Assembly (NCBI GenBank): GCA_934541105.1
Contig: CAKTDA010000007.1
Span: 62,001-126,000 of the forward strand
Length of the DNA stretch: 64,000 nt
Direction of reading: 5' to 3'
DNA from: an uncultured Luteitalea sp.
GTDB taxonomy: Bacteria > Acidobacteriota > Vicinamibacteria > Vicinamibacterales > Vicinamibacteraceae
Under the pieces are notes generated by a model. The model was given only the letters and a program-made list of their open reading frames with translations, did no database searches and had not been told where the DNA came from. A program made the position numbers and the translations under genes. Positions 50,146-59,477 of the stretch are shown here, piece by piece. Positions within the stretch are counted from its first letter, which is position 1. Each line of letters begins with the position of its first letter.

Positions 50146-51237
50146 TCAGGTCTGCGAAACGGCTCGGGGCCGGCGAAAGGAGGCGGTCTGGGTCGAAGGT
50201 GCCTGTGCCGCCGGCTCGCCGGCCTCGGCGGCGCGTCCCGCTTCGCCGGCCGGCTCGATGTACCGGCCGAAGATCATCTTGCCTGCTGTCGTCTGGAGCA
50301 CGCTTGTGACGACGACGTCGATGTTCTTGCTGATCATCTTGCGGCCGTTGTCCACGACCACCATCGTGCCATCGTCGAGATAGGCGACGCCCTGGTTGTA
50401 CTCCCGGCCTTCCTTGATGATGAAGACCTTCATGTACTCGCCGGGGAGGACGACCGGCTTCAGCGAGTTGGCAAGCTCGTTGATGTTCAGGACGTGCACG
50501 CCCCGCAACTCGGCGACCTTGTTGAGGTTGAAGTCGTTCGTGACGATCTTGCCCTCGAGTGACCGCGCCAGTTCGATGAGCTTCAGGTCCACTTCCTTGA
50601 CGTCCGGGAAGTCCACGTCGGAGATGACGACATCGAGGTTGGTCATCTTCTGGACCTTCTGGAGGATGTCGAGCCCGCGGCGTCCCCTGTTGCGCTTCAT
50701 CGCGTCCGAGGAGTCGGCGACGAACTGGAGTTCCTTCAGCACGAACTGCGGGATCACGAGGGTGCCGTCGAGGAAGCCGGTCTCGCAGATGTCGGCGATG
50801 CGGCCGTCGATGATGACGCTCGTGTCCAGGATCTTGTAGTGCTTCTTCGGTGCCGTGGCGCGAAAGAGGCTGATGAGGCGAGACGGCTCGAGCCACTCGC
50901 CCTTCCTGGCCCCGATGACGAGGCCGAGGTACGTCAGCGCCAGCAGCGTGACCGTGTGGAGGAACGCGACGCGGGCGTCAGTGGTGTCGGCCCAGAAGAG
51001 CGTGGTGGTGATGGTCTTGGCGAGGCTCAGGGCAATCGTGGCCCCGAGCAGGGCACCGAGCATCGAGGAGACCGACGTGTCCCGGAGTTGGGACTCGAAG
51101 ACGACGACAAGCCCGGCCACACCCGCCCCGAAAAGGACGTTGAGGATGGCCAGGTCGTCGTGGACGGGCCTCACGAGTGAGGCCGAATAGGCCACCGCGG
51201 CCACGAAGAGCACGCGGGCAAACACGAACCACGTCAT
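50146..51237 (-). CDS. Membrane PIN/TRAM-domain protein (YacL family)
   Basis: 363 residues. The first about 110 residues hold four hydrophobic helices. The PIN nuclease-like domain follows, with [20 protein letters not shown], conserved acidic residues in [20 protein letters not shown] and [19 protein letters not shown] domain ([31 protein letters not shown]) and a low-complexity tail complete it. The family is normally next to radA and ispD, as here. A membrane-bound ribonuclease role is plausible; the exact substrate is unknown. Confidence 0.88.
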   Translation of the reverse strand: MTWFVFARVLFVAAVAYSASLVRPVHDDLAILNVLFGAGVAGLVVVFESQLRDTSVSSMLGALLGATIALSLAKTITTTLFWADTTDARVAFLHTVTLLALTYLGLVIGARKGEWLEPSRLISLFRATAPKKHYKILDTSVIIDGRIADICETGFLDGTLVIPQFVLKELQFVADSSDAMKRNRGRRGLDILQKVQKMTNLDVVISDVDFPDVKEVDLKLIELARSLEGKIVTNDFNLNKVAELRGVHVLNINELANSLKPVVLPGEYMKVFIIKEGREYNQGVAYLDDGTMVVVDNGRKMISKNIDVVVTSVLQTTAGKMIFGRYIEPAGEAGRAAEAGEPAAQAPSTQTASFRRPRAVSQT

Positions 51238-51336
51238 GCACGACCCCGAGATGAATGCGCGACGAATGACGACCGGGTGACGCGTGACCCCGGGGGGTGT
51301 GACGGCCACGCGACGCCAGTGCCCATCATACGCCCA

Positions 51337-52722
51337 TCAATCCCAACCGATCACCTCATCAAGGGCCTCGGCGACCGTGCGGACGCCGATGACGTCGCAG
51401 CCGACCCCGTCTTCGTCGAGTGCGGCGTTGCCAGCCGGCACGACGCAGCGCTCGAAGCCCATCTGTGCGGCCTCCCTGACGCGGAGGAGCGCCTGCCCCG
51501 TTGCCCGGACCTCACCAGCAAGCCCCACTTCCCCGAACATCGCCGTTCCCGGCCGGACGGGGCGGTTACGCACGCTCGAGACCACGGCGGCGACGATGCC
51601 CAGATCGGCGGCGCGTTCGTCCACGGTGAATCCGCCGGCGACGTTCACGAAGACGTCTTCGCCGGCCAGGTTCAGCCCGGCTCGCTTCTCGAGCACCGCC
51701 AGCAGCAGCGCGAGCCGTTGCTGGTCCACGCCGTTGGTCATGCGGCGGGCGCTCCCGTAGACGCTGCTCGAGACCAGCGCCTGCACTTCCACGAGTATCG
51801 GACGCGAGCCCTCCATACAGCAGAGCACGGCCGATCCCGGCGCCCCGGCCTGGCGCTCGGCGAGGAAGAGGGCCGAGGGATTGGGCACGGGCTGCAGGCC
51901 CGTGCCGGTCATCTCGAAGACCCCGAGTTCGCTGGCCGCACCGAACCGGTTCTTCACCGCGCGGATGACGCGGTGGGTGTGGTGCCGCTCCCCCTCGAAG
52001 TAGAGGACCGTGTCCACCACGTGCTCGAGCACCTTGGGGCCGGCCAGGGCGCCGTCCTTGGTGACGTGGCCCACGAGGATGGTGGGCAGGTTCTGCCCCT
52101 TGGCCGCAAACAGCAACTGGGTGGCCGTCTCGCGAATCTGGCCGACGGTCCCGGGCGCCGACGTGAGCGCCAGCGAATAGACGGTCTGGATCGAATCGAC
52201 GATCAGCAGCGCGGGCCTGATGCGCTGCACTTCCTCGAGGATGCGCTCGGTGCAGGTCTCGGCCAGCAGGTACAGCGGCGCGCGCCCGACGCCGAGCCGT
52301 TCGCCCCGGCTCTTCACCTGGTGTTCGGACTCCTCGCCCGAGCAGTACAGCACCGGCCCGGCCGACTGCGCGAACTGCGCCGCAGCCTGGAGCAGCAGCG
52401 TGCTCTTGCCGATGCCGGGCTCACCGCCGAGGAGCACGAGGCTGCCCGGCACGAGGCCGCCGCCGAGCACCCGATCGAACTCCCCGATGCCTGTGGAGAT
52501 GCGCTCGGCCTGCACCATGTCCACGTCGGCATAGAGGCGTGCCTGGGCCCCCGCCGCACCGAGGCTCGGCCTGGCCGCGCCCTTTGCCGGCGCCGTCGGT
52601 GGGGCCGCGGCCTCCTCGGCAAACGTGTTCCAGGCCCCGCAATCGGGGCAGCGGCCGAGCCACTTCGGGGACTGTGCGCCGCAGGAGGTGCAGGCAAAGA
52701 CGGTGCGCGGAGCTCGCGACAT
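51337..52722 (-). CDS. radA: DNA repair protein RadA
   Basis: A 461-residue branch-migration helicase related to RecA. N-terminal C4 zinc finger CTSCGAQSPKWLGRCPDCGA; Walker A GEPGIGKST; Walker B LLIVDSIQTV; RadA-specific KNRFG in RAVKNRFGAASELGVFEM; C-terminal Lon-like domain with FVNVAGGFTVDERAADL. The ATG is preferred over a GTG one codon earlier; GGAG precedes both. Confidence 0.95.
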   Translation of the reverse strand: MSRAPRTVFACTSCGAQSPKWLGRCPDCGAWNTFAEEAAAPPTAPAKGAARPSLGAAGAQARLYADVDMVQAERISTGIGEFDRVLGGGLVPGSLVLLGGEPGIGKSTLLLQAAAQFAQSAGPVLYCSGEESEHQVKSRGERLGVGRAPLYLLAETCTERILEEVQRIRPALLIVDSIQTVYSLALTSAPGTVGQIRETATQLLFAAKGQNLPTILVGHVTKDGALAGPKVLEHVVDTVLYFEGERHHTHRVIRAVKNRFGAASELGVFEMTGTGLQPVPNPSALFLAERQAGAPGSAVLCCMEGSRPILVEVQALVSSSVYGSARRMTNGVDQQRLALLLAVLEKRAGLNLAGEDVFVNVAGGFTVDERAADLGIVAAVVSSVRNRPVRPGTAMFGEVGLAGEVRATGQALLRVREAAQMGFERCVVPAGNAALDEDGVGCDVIGVRTVAEALDEVIGWD

Positions 52723-52838
52723 CACGAGAGCTCCACGAACGCCGAACGCTGAGCAATCACGCCTTCACCTTATCGCAGGCGCCTTTCATCTGCCGAGCGA
52801 CCCGATCGGGGCGCATCTGCCTTCGCATGGCGACGGAT

Positions 52839-53969
52839 TCACGTGTACTCCCGCTGAATCCTCGATCCGAGCCGACAGAGCACCTCCCACGGAATCGTCC
52901 CGATCGTCGCGGCCAGTTCGCGGGCGTCGATGCGCTCCTCGCCCTGTCGGCCGAGCAGCACCACGTCGTCGCCGGGCGACACGTCGAGCCCGGTCGCATC
53001 GACCGTCAGCATGTCCATCGACACGCGGCCGACGATCGGCAACCGCCTCCCCCGGACGAGCACGACGCCCCGGTTGCCGAGCCGCCAGTCCACGCCGTCC
53101 GCATAGCCGGCGGGCACGATGGCGATCGTGCGCGGGCCGTCGGCCCGATGGGTCTGTCCGTAACCCACGCCTTCCGCATCGCGCACGCCCTTGACCGCGA
53201 CGATGCGGCTGTGGAGCGAGAGCACCGGCTCGAGCGGCAGCGTGGTGGCGAGCGGCGGCGGCACCACGCCGTAGAGCAGCAGGCCAGGGCGCACGGCGTC
53301 GAGCCACGCGCGTTCGTCGCGCAGCAGCGCCGCGCTGTTGGCCATGTGCGCAACCGTCGTCTCGAGGCCGAGCGCGGCTGCGGCCTGGCGTGCGGCCGCG
53401 AAGTGCTGCTGCTGCACGACCGCGTGGTCGGACTCGGGTTCGTCGGCCGTCGCAAGGTGCGTGTAGAGCGCCTCGACGCGCAGCGACGGCGCGGCGAGGA
53501 TGGCCGGCAGCGTGCGGGCAAGGTTGTCGTGCCGCAGCCCGAGGCGGTTCATGCCGGTGTCGATCTTGAGGTGGCAGCCAAGCGTCGTGCCGCGGGCGGC
53601 GGCGGTCGCGGCCAGCGCGCGGCCGGCCCATGGCGACGAGATCGTCGGCGTGAGGCGGTGACTGAAGATGCCCTCGAGGTCCGAGATGCCGAGCGCGCCG
53701 AAGACGAGAATCGGCAGCGTGACGCCGGCCTCGCGCAGCGTCACGCCCTCGTCCACGTCGGCGCAGGCGAGCATCGCGACACCGGCAGCCTCGAGGGCCC
53801 TGGCGACGGGCACGGCGCCGTGGCCGTATGCATTGGCCTTGACCACAGCGATGATCCGAGGCCGCGTCGGGCGGCCGGCGGCACGCGCGCCGCCCGCGAG
53901 CAGGCCGGCGATGGCCTGGACATTGCGGCCGAGCGCCTCGAGATCGACGCGTGCAACCGTGTGCCGCAC
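52839..53969 (-). CDS. alr: Alanine racemase
   Basis: A 376-residue PLP enzyme supplying D-Ala for peptidoglycan. The PLP lysine is in IIAVVKANAYGHGAVPVARA, the second catalytic Tyr in EGVGYGQTHRADG, and substrate/PLP contacts in HLKIDTGMNRLGLR and MANSAALL. The fold is complete, ending SRIQREYT. One base separates its start from the dnaB stop. Confidence 0.95.
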   Translation of the reverse strand: MRHTVARVDLEALGRNVQAIAGLLAGGARAAGRPTRPRIIAVVKANAYGHGAVPVARALEAAGVAMLACADVDEGVTLREAGVTLPILVFGALGISDLEGIFSHRLTPTISSPWAGRALAATAAARGTTLGCHLKIDTGMNRLGLRHDNLARTLPAILAAPSLRVEALYTHLATADEPESDHAVVQQQHFAAARQAAAALGLETTVAHMANSAALLRDERAWLDAVRPGLLLYGVVPPPLATTLPLEPVLSLHSRIVAVKGVRDAEGVGYGQTHRADGPRTIAIVPAGYADGVDWRLGNRGVVLVRGRRLPIVGRVSMDMLTVDATGLDVSPGDDVVLLGRQGEERIDARELAATIGTIPWEVLCRLGSRIQREYT

Positions 53970-53970
53970 G

Positions 53971-55305
53971 TCAGTAGTCGCTGCCGCCGCGTTCGAGGTT
54001 CTCGAACCGGGTGTAGTCGGAGATGAAGGCGAGCTTCACGGTGCCCACCGGGCCGTTGCGCTGCTTGGCGATGATGATCTCGGCCTCGCCCGTGTCCTGG
54101 TCCTCGGGCCCCTTGTAGCGGTCCTCGCGGTAGATGAACATCACGACGTCGGCGTCCTGCTCGAGGGCGCCGGACTCGCGGAGGTCGGAGAGCTGCGGCC
54201 GGTGGTCGGCGCGCGCGTCGGGCGCGCGCGACAGCTGCGAGAGGATCAGCACGGGCACGTGCAGTTCCTTGGCGAGTGCCTTCAGCGAGCGGGAGATGCT
54301 CGTCAGCTCCTGCTGGCGGTTCTCGAAGCGGCCGCGGCCCTGCATCAGCTGCACGTAGTCGATGACCAGCATGTCGAGGCCGTGTTCGGCCTTCAGGCGC
54401 CTGGCCTTCGCGCGCATCTCGAGCACGCCAATCGACGCGGTGTCGTCGATGAAGATCTTGGCCATCGACAGCTTCTCGGCGGCCTGGGCGATGGCGGGCA
54501 GGTCGCGCTCGAGCAGCATGCCCTGGCGGAGGCGCTGCGAGTCCACGCGCGCCTCGGAGGTGAGCATGCGCATGAACAGCTGCTCCTTCGACATCTCGAG
54601 GCTGAACACGCCGACGACCTTGCCGTGTTCGAGCGCCGCGCTCTGCGCCATGTTGATCACGAACGACGTCTTGCCCATCGACGGGCGCGCCGCGATGATC
54701 ACGAGGTCGCTCGGCTGCATCCCCGACGTCTTGTGATCGAGGTCGTAGAAGCCGGTCGGCACGCCCGTGACGAGGCTCTTGAACTGCTGGAGCTTCTCGA
54801 CGGTGTCGAGCGCCGAGTCGACGAGGGCCGACAGCGGCGTGAAGCCCTGGCCGATGCGGGCGTCGGCAATGCTGAAGATGCCGCGCTCGGCCTCGTCGAG
54901 GATCTCGCTGGCGTCGCGATCGGCGTCGTACGCCTCGGCGGCGATGCGGCCGGCCTCCGTGATCAGCCGCCGCAGCGTGGACTTCTCCTTGACGATCTGC
55001 GCGTAGTACTCGACGTTTGTCGTCCGCGGCACGCCGTCCACGAGCCGCGTGATGTAGGCCGGGCCGCCGACCTTCTCGAGGGCGTCGGCGCGATCGAGCG
55101 CTTCGGACAGCGTGATGAGGTCGATGGCCGCGCCGCGCTCACTGAGCTGGATCATGTGCTCGAGCAGCAGCTGGTGCGCCTCGCGATAGAAGTCGTCGGG
55201 CTGCAGCACCTCCACCGCAGCGTTGATGGCGTCGTTGCGCAGGAGGATGGCGCCGAGCACGGATCGCTCCGCGTCCAGGTTGTGGGGCAGCGTACGGTCG
55301 TTCAT
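53971..55305 (-). CDS. dnaB: Replicative DNA helicase DnaB
   Basis: 444 residues. The N-terminal domain starts [20 protein letters not shown]. The RecA-like C-terminal domain has Walker [16 protein letters not shown], Walker [35 protein letters not shown] and the arginine-finger end [15 protein letters not shown]. No intein interrupts the P-loop. It is separated from rplI by an intrinsic terminator, so it likely has its own promoter. Confidence 0.97.
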   Translation of the reverse strand: MNDRTLPHNLDAERSVLGAILLRNDAINAAVEVLQPDDFYREAHQLLLEHMIQLSERGAAIDLITLSEALDRADALEKVGGPAYITRLVDGVPRTTNVEYYAQIVKEKSTLRRLITEAGRIAAEAYDADRDASEILDEAERGIFSIADARIGQGFTPLSALVDSALDTVEKLQQFKSLVTGVPTGFYDLDHKTSGMQPSDLVIIAARPSMGKTSFVINMAQSAALEHGKVVGVFSLEMSKEQLFMRMLTSEARVDSQRLRQGMLLERDLPAIAQAAEKLSMAKIFIDDTASIGVLEMRAKARRLKAEHGLDMLVIDYVQLMQGRGRFENRQQELTSISRSLKALAKELHVPVLILSQLSRAPDARADHRPQLSDLRESGALEQDADVVMFIYREDRYKGPEDQDTGEAEIIIAKQRNGPVGTVKLAFISDYTRFENLERGGSDY

Positions 55306-55326
55306 GGGAAGAGCAGGACGGCCTAC

Positions 55327-55354
55327 AGCCTACAGCCTTCAGCCTGCCTGCCAA
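55327..55354 (-). promoter_or_regulatory. Candidate promoter for dnaB-alr
   Basis: Reading leftward, TTGGCA (55354-55349), 16 bases, then TAGGCT (55332-55327). The -35 is one mismatch from consensus; the -10 is weak and lies inside a GGCTGTAGGCTGTAGGC word repeat. It is placed between the rplI terminator and the dnaB ATG, where a promoter is expected. Confidence 0.35.
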
Positions 55355-55372
55355 AGACGCACGAGAAGTGGG

Positions 55373-55411
55373 CCAAAACGAAAGGCCTGTCACACGATCG
55401 GTGACAGGCCT
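55373..55411 (-). terminator. Intrinsic terminator after rplI
   Basis: On the minus strand AGGCCTGTCAC pairs perfectly with GTGACAGGCCT (11 bp, 7-base loop), followed by TTTCGTTTTGG. It lies 29 bases after the rplI stop and is the clearest intrinsic terminator in the window. Confidence 0.85.
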
Positions 55412-55440
55412 CTCGCAGGCCGTGGTGTGGGCCGTCGACG

Positions 55441-55914
55441 CTATGCCTGCGCCGGCTCCTCGGTGCCGCCCTCGGCAGCGACGTGCACCTTCACCTGCGC
55501 CGTCACCTCGCGGTGCAGCCGCACGGGCACGGAGTGCTCGCCGATGGCCTTGATGGGCTCGGCGAGCTGGATGCGGCGGCGATCCACCTCGAAGCCCTGG
55601 GCCGCGAGCGCCTCGGCGATGTCGGCCGAGGTGACCGACCCGAACAGCTGGTTGTTCTCGCCGGCACGGCGCGTGAGCGTCAGCTCGGTCTGCGCGAAGC
55701 GCGTCGCGAGGGCCTGGGCCACCGCGCGCTCCTCGGCCGCCTTCTGGGCCGCGATCTTCTTCTCGTGCTCGATCTGCTTCTTGTTGCCCGCGGTGACCGC
55801 GAGCGCGAGCTTGCGCGGCAACAGGTAGTTGCGCGCATACCCGGGAGCCACCTTGACCACGTCGCCCCGCTCACCGAGGTGCTCGACGTGCTCCTTCAGG
55901 ATCACTTCGATCAT
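55441..55914 (-). CDS. rplI: 50S ribosomal protein L9
   Basis: 157 residues. The N-terminal RNA-binding domain MIEVILKEHVEHLGERGDVV with GYARNYLLPRKLAL, a long connecting helix rich in Lys/Glu/Ala, and a C-terminal domain with LFGSVTSADIAEAL. It is the last gene of the rpsF-rpsR-rplI series. Confidence 0.96.
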   Translation of the reverse strand: MIEVILKEHVEHLGERGDVVKVAPGYARNYLLPRKLALAVTAGNKKQIEHEKKIAAQKAAEERAVAQALATRFAQTELTLTRRAGENNQLFGSVTSADIAEALAAQGFEVDRRRIQLAEPIKAIGEHSVPVRLHREVTAQVKVHVAAEGGTEEPAQA

Positions 55915-55925
55915 CGTCTCGCTCC

Positions 55926-56234
55926 TCAGTCGGTCGCGTAGGGGAGCAGCGCCAGGAAGCGCGCCCGCTTGATGGCCACCTGCAGCTTGCGCTGGTACTT
56001 CGCGCTCGTGCCGGTGAGGCGCCGCGGCTGGATCTTGCCGCGCTCGGGGACGAACTGCGACAGCAGCCGCACGTCCTTGTAGTCGATGTAGTCGATCTTC
56101 TCCGTGCGGAACTTGCAGACGCGCTTCCGGCGGAAACCGCCGCGCCGTCCACCGCCACTGCGCTCGCCGCGCGGGCCACGCCCGCCGCGCCCGCCGCGAT
56201 CGTCCTGCTGCTGGATGGGGTTGTCGGTGCTCAT
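55926..56234 (-). CDS. rpsR: 30S ribosomal protein S18 with Gly/Arg-rich N-terminal extension
   Basis: 102 residues. The core [20 protein letters not shown] and [20 protein letters not shown] plus [13 protein letters not shown] is standard S18. The first about 35 residues ([19 protein letters not shown] and GFRRKR) form an RGG-like low-complexity extension not found in the 75-residue E. coli protein. It follows rpsF by one base. Confidence 0.95.
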   Translation of the reverse strand: MSTDNPIQQQDDRGGRGGRGPRGERSGGGRRGGFRRKRVCKFRTEKIDYIDYKDVRLLSQFVPERGKIQPRRLTGTSAKYQRKLQVAIKRARFLALLPYATD

Positions 56235-56235
56235 G

Positions 56236-56679
56236 TTATGCCTCCGCGTCGTCCTGGTTCTCGAGAGCGGCCTGCTTGGCCATCAGTTCCTCCGGCGTCG
56301 GCTCGGGCGGGAGCCCGCGTGCCACGCGGCGCCGACGGGTCTCCTCGTCGCGGCGCGCCTTGGCGCGTGCGGCCTTCTGGAGTTCCTCGTCCACGCGGAC
56401 GACGAGATGGCGGATGACGAGGTCGTTGACCTTCAGCCGGCGATCGAGTTCCTTGACGAGGTCCCCTTCGCTGCTGAACAGGACGACGACGTAGTGGCCT
56501 TCCTTGTGGCGCCCGATCTGGTATGCGAGGCGCCGACGGCCCCAGACGTCGGTCTTGTCGATGGTGCCGTTCGCCTTGGTGACGATGCCGTCGATGAGCG
56601 TCTGCACGTCGGCGAGTTGCTCCTCGGTTGCGTCGGGCGAGGCGATGTACACGAGTTCGTACTGCTTCTGTCCTGCCAT
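56236..56679 (-). CDS. rpsF: 30S ribosomal protein S6
   Basis: A 147-residue partner of S18 in the 30S platform. [20 protein letters not shown], then [20 protein letters not shown] and [17 protein letters not shown], match S6. A charged C-terminal tail of about 40 residues ([20 protein letters not shown]) extends it. There is no ssb gene between rpsF and rpsR, unlike Bacillus. Confidence 0.95.
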   Translation of the reverse strand: MAGQKQYELVYIASPDATEEQLADVQTLIDGIVTKANGTIDKTDVWGRRRLAYQIGRHKEGHYVVVLFSSEGDLVKELDRRLKVNDLVIRHLVVRVDEELQKAARAKARRDEETRRRRVARGLPPEPTPEELMAKQAALENQDDAEA

Positions 56680-56772
56680 TCGGCCTCCTTCTGGCCTGAA
56701 CGTTCCACCTCCGCTCGTCGCCTCGATCCCTGCGGGCTCGAGCGCCGAGCTACGGCGGACAAGGAGGACGCG

Positions 56773-57345
56773 TCACCCCTGCGGTGGCGCGTTGAAGACC
56801 TGCATGGTCTTCTCGATGCCGTCGCGCGCGAAGCACTCGACGGCGTCGGCGGCCTTGACGACCGCCTCGTCCACGACGGGCCGGAGATCCGGCGGTATCG
56901 CAGACAGCACGTGATCGGCGAGGTCACGACGCGGATCGCCGCGTCCCACCCCGATGCGGAGCCGTGCGAACTGCTCCGTGCCGAGCACGCCGATGATCGA
57001 CTTGAGGCCGTTGTGGCCTCCTGCCGATCCTCCTGGCCGTGCCCGCAGGTGACCTGCCGGCAGGGCCACCTCGTCGACGACCACGATCAGGTCCTCGACG
57101 GGGATCTTGTAGAACCGGAGCAGGTCGCCGACGGCGGCGCCGCTGCGGTTCATGAACGTCAGCGGCTTGGCGAGCAGCAGCCCGCCGTCCGCCCCCCGCA
57201 CCCGCGCCATCAGCGCATCGGCGGGAGCACTCTCGAACGCCACACGGTGGCGTTCCGCGAGGACGTCCACGGTCATGAAGCCGACGTTGTGCAGGGTCTC
57301 CCGGTACTTCGGGCCGGGATTGCCCAGGCCGACGATCAGCTTCAT
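56773..57345 (-). CDS. pth: Peptidyl-tRNA hydrolase
   Basis: A 190-residue esterase that recycles peptidyl-tRNA. MKLIVGLGNPGPKYRETLHN contains the conserved Asn; the catalytic His20 equivalent is in TLHNVGFMTVD. KPLTFMNRSGAAV, VVVDEVALPAGHLRARPGGS and GGHNGLKSI are intact. It lies 10 bases after rplY, a very common pairing. Confidence 0.95.
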   Translation of the reverse strand: MKLIVGLGNPGPKYRETLHNVGFMTVDVLAERHRVAFESAPADALMARVRGADGGLLLAKPLTFMNRSGAAVGDLLRFYKIPVEDLIVVVDEVALPAGHLRARPGGSAGGHNGLKSIIGVLGTEQFARLRIGVGRGDPRRDLADHVLSAIPPDLRPVVDEAVVKAADAVECFARDGIEKTMQVFNAPPQG

Positions 57346-57355
57346 GAAATGAGCA

Positions 57356-57982
57356 TCACTTGGCTTCCGGCTTGCCCTTCTTGGCGACCTCGGGCTCGGC
57401 TGCGGCGGCCGGTGTCTCCTCGGCGCTCGCGCGCGGCGCGACGACGTGCACGATGAGCATGTCCGCCGGGCTGATCGGCGTCCATGACTGCCCCTCGGCG
57501 ACGTCGCGCACGTGCACGCCCTCGCCGACCGACAGGCCGCTGACGTCGATCTCGATCAGGTCGGGAATCTCGGTCGGCAGCGATTCGACCTCGACCTCGC
57601 GGTGGACGAAGTCGAGCATGCCGCCCTGGATCTTCACGCCCTTCGGCTCACCGTGCAGGCGCACCGCGATCTTGACCTGCACCTTGCGGTCGAGGGCGAC
57701 GCGATAGAAGTCGGCATGCATCAACTGCTGCGTGATGGGTTGCAGCAGGAAGTCCTTCACGATGACCTTGGTCTTCGTGCCGTCGATGGCGAGGTCGATC
57801 AGCGTGTTGAGGCCGGCTTCCGAGTGCAGCAGCCGCGAGAGTTCCTTCGGGCTCACGGCCACCGCCTGCGGATCCTTGCCGCCGCCGTAGACCACGGCGG
57901 GAATCTGCCCGGCCACACGCAGGCGGCGGGCCTCGTTCTTGCCGCGGCTCTCGCGGACGACGGCTTCGAGTGTCGTATCCAT
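57356..57982 (-). CDS. rplY: 50S ribosomal protein L25/general stress protein Ctc
   Basis: A 208-residue long (Ctc/TL5) form. The N-terminal 5S rRNA-binding domain has RESRGKNEARRLRVAGQIPA and VVYGGGKDPQAVAVSPKELS. The C-terminal beta domain has VRLHGEPKGVKIQGGMLDFV and LPTEIPDLIEIDVSGLSVGE. It ends in an Ala/Glu/Lys tail. It lies between prs and pth, as in many phyla. Confidence 0.95.
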   Translation of the reverse strand: MDTTLEAVVRESRGKNEARRLRVAGQIPAVVYGGGKDPQAVAVSPKELSRLLHSEAGLNTLIDLAIDGTKTKVIVKDFLLQPITQQLMHADFYRVALDRKVQVKIAVRLHGEPKGVKIQGGMLDFVHREVEVESLPTEIPDLIEIDVSGLSVGEGVHVRDVAEGQSWTPISPADMLIVHVVAPRASAEETPAAAAEPEVAKKGKPEAK

Positions 57983-58084
57983 TGCGTCTCTGCTCCTACT
58001 CTCGATCGCGCCACAGCCGGGGGCAGGGGCGGACCTACCATTGGGACTACGCGTGACTGGGCGTCCGGAACACCAGATGTCCCA

Positions 58085-59032
58085 TCACACGAACAGTGAA
58101 GAGACCGAGGTCTCCTCGTGGATGCTGCGGATGGCCTGCCCGAGCAGACGCGCCACCGACAGGCACTTGATCTTCGATGACGACTCGCACGGCACGGCCT
58201 GCGGAATCGTGTTGGTCACCACGAGCGTCTCGATCGGCGACCGCTCGATGCGCTCGATGGCCGGGCCCGACAGCACGCCATGCACCGCACAGGCGATGAC
58301 CCGCTCGGCGCCGTTGGCCTCGAGCGCCTGCGCCGCCTTCACGATCGTGCCGGCGGTGTCGATGATGTCGTCCTGCAGCACGCACGTGCGGCCCCGAACG
58401 TCACCAATCACGTTCATCACCTCGGCGGCACCGGTCTCGCTGCTGCGCCGCTTGTCGATGATCGCCAGGTCGGCGCCAATGCGCTTGGCATAGGCACGGG
58501 CGCGCTCGGCACCGCCCGCATCCGGGGAGACCACCGTGACGTTCGGGAAGTTCTGGCGCGCGAGGTAGTCGATGATCACCGGCGCGGCAAACAGGTGGTC
58601 CACCGGGATGTCGAAGAACCCCTGAATCTGGGCCTTGTGCAGGTCCATCGTCAGGATGCGGTTGGCGCCCGCGGCACTCAGCAGGTTGGCCACGAGCTTT
58701 GCCGAGATCGGCACCCGGGGCTTGTCCTTGCGGTCCTGCCGTGCGTAGCCGTAGTACGGAATCACCGCCGTGATGCGCGAGGCCGACGAGCGCCGGAACG
58801 CGTCGATCATCACGCACAGTTCCATGATGTTGGCGTCCACCGGCCGCGACGTCGGCTGCACGATGAAGACGTCGGTGCCGCGGATGTTCTCGTCGATCTG
58901 GAACGAGACCTCGGTGTCGGGGAAACGCTGCAGCCGCGCCTGCCCGGGCGCCACGCACAGGAAATCGGCAATCTCCTGCGCCAACTGCGGGTGCGCACTG
59001 CCCGAGAACACCTTCAAGTTCGATCGCGCCAT
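58085..59032 (-). CDS. prs: Ribose-phosphate pyrophosphokinase
   Basis: The 315-residue PRPP synthase supplying nucleotide, His and Trp synthesis. VFSGSAHPQLAQEIADFLCV, IVQPTSRPVDANIMELCVMI, YYGYARQDRKDKPRVPISAK, SPDAGGAERARAYAK and the PRPP loop DDIIDTAGTIVKAAQ are all present. GGACGGAA precedes the ATG, which excludes longer readings through tRNA-Gln. Confidence 0.97.
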   Translation of the reverse strand: MARSNLKVFSGSAHPQLAQEIADFLCVAPGQARLQRFPDTEVSFQIDENIRGTDVFIVQPTSRPVDANIMELCVMIDAFRRSSASRITAVIPYYGYARQDRKDKPRVPISAKLVANLLSAAGANRILTMDLHKAQIQGFFDIPVDHLFAAPVIIDYLARQNFPNVTVVSPDAGGAERARAYAKRIGADLAIIDKRRSSETGAAEVMNVIGDVRGRTCVLQDDIIDTAGTIVKAAQALEANGAERVIACAVHGVLSGPAIERIERSPIETLVVTNTIPQAVPCESSSKIKCLSVARLLGQAIRSIHEETSVSSLFV

Positions 59033-59064
59033 TTCCGTCCGTCGAAGTCCAGCCCGCGCCCCCG

Positions 59065-59120
59065 GAAGCCTTCCCACCGGCCAGTTCGCACAAGGGAACA
59101 GGCTGGGGCGGAAGGATTCG
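59065..59120. repeat. Partial copy of tRNA-Gln 3' end and flank
   Basis: 56 bases matching 59161-59216 with about four substitutions, in the same orientation, offset 96. It contains the CCA-end acceptor half and the start of the T-arm (GGGGCGGAAGGATTCG) plus the CCGGCCAGTTC flank, then stops. It lies between prs and the intact tRNA. Confidence 0.85.
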
Positions 59121-59160
59121 CCCTCGCACCGGCGCGCCCCGGCGCGTCGGTGGTGACCCA

Positions 59161-59216
59161 GAAGCCTTCCGACCGGCCAGTTCGCGCAAGAGAACTGGCT
59201 GGGGCGGAAGGATTCG
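59161..59216. repeat. tRNA-Gln 3' region, intact copy of the direct repeat
   Basis: The reference copy of the direct repeat. It covers the last about 20 bases of tRNA-Gln and the hairpin CCAGTTC/GAACTGG directly behind it on the minus strand. Confidence 0.85.
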
Positions 59217-59270
59217 AACCTTCGAATGCGGGATTCAAAGTCCCGTGCCTTACCGCTTGGCGACGCCCCA
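59196..59270 (-). tRNA. trnQ: tRNA-Gln (UUG)
   Basis: Acceptor TGGGGCG/CGCCCCA, discriminator G and encoded CCA. The anticodon loop CTTTGAA carries TTG. T-arm AAGGTTCGAATCCTT. It lies between ispE and prs, a linkage found in several proteobacterial groups. Confidence 0.97.
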
Positions 59271-59412
59271 GTGTCGGCCAACGAGGCGCCGGACCGACAT
59301 CGCCCGGCGTCTGCACAGCCCTGCTCACGACGGTCGGCGCGAGGCCCTGGACGCGGCGCGATTGCATGGAAGAGCCCCCGGCTGACACCCAGGCCGGGCC
59401 GCGCAAACCGAT

Positions 59413-59442
59413 AGCGTACACGATGCCCCGGGAACTCGACAA
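59413..59442 (-). promoter_or_regulatory. Candidate promoter upstream of tRNA-Gln-prs
   Basis: Reading leftward, TTGTCG (59442-59437), 18 bases, then TACGCT (59418-59413). The start would be near 59406, leaving about 135 bases of leader before the tRNA. It is plausible in sequence and place but not strong. Confidence 0.35.
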
Positions 59443-59477
59443 GGCGGAAACGGCAGGCACACCCTCGCCCGGCCAGG

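Noticed and set aside
51280..51310. GTGACCCCGGGGGGTGTGAC as another GGGGTCAG-type palindrome
   Set aside because: The arms are imperfect and not of the GGGGTCAG sequence; probably chance in GC-rich sequence.
59065..59120. A second tRNA gene or tRNA pseudogene next to tRNA-Gln
   Set aside because: Only the acceptor 3' half and the start of the T-arm are present; no anticodon or D-arm, so it is described as a partial repeat.
59271..59477. A small protein gene in the spacer between ispE and tRNA-Gln
   Set aside because: Open frames there run through the tRNA, lack ribosome binding sites and show no recognisable protein; the spacer more likely holds the promoter and leader.
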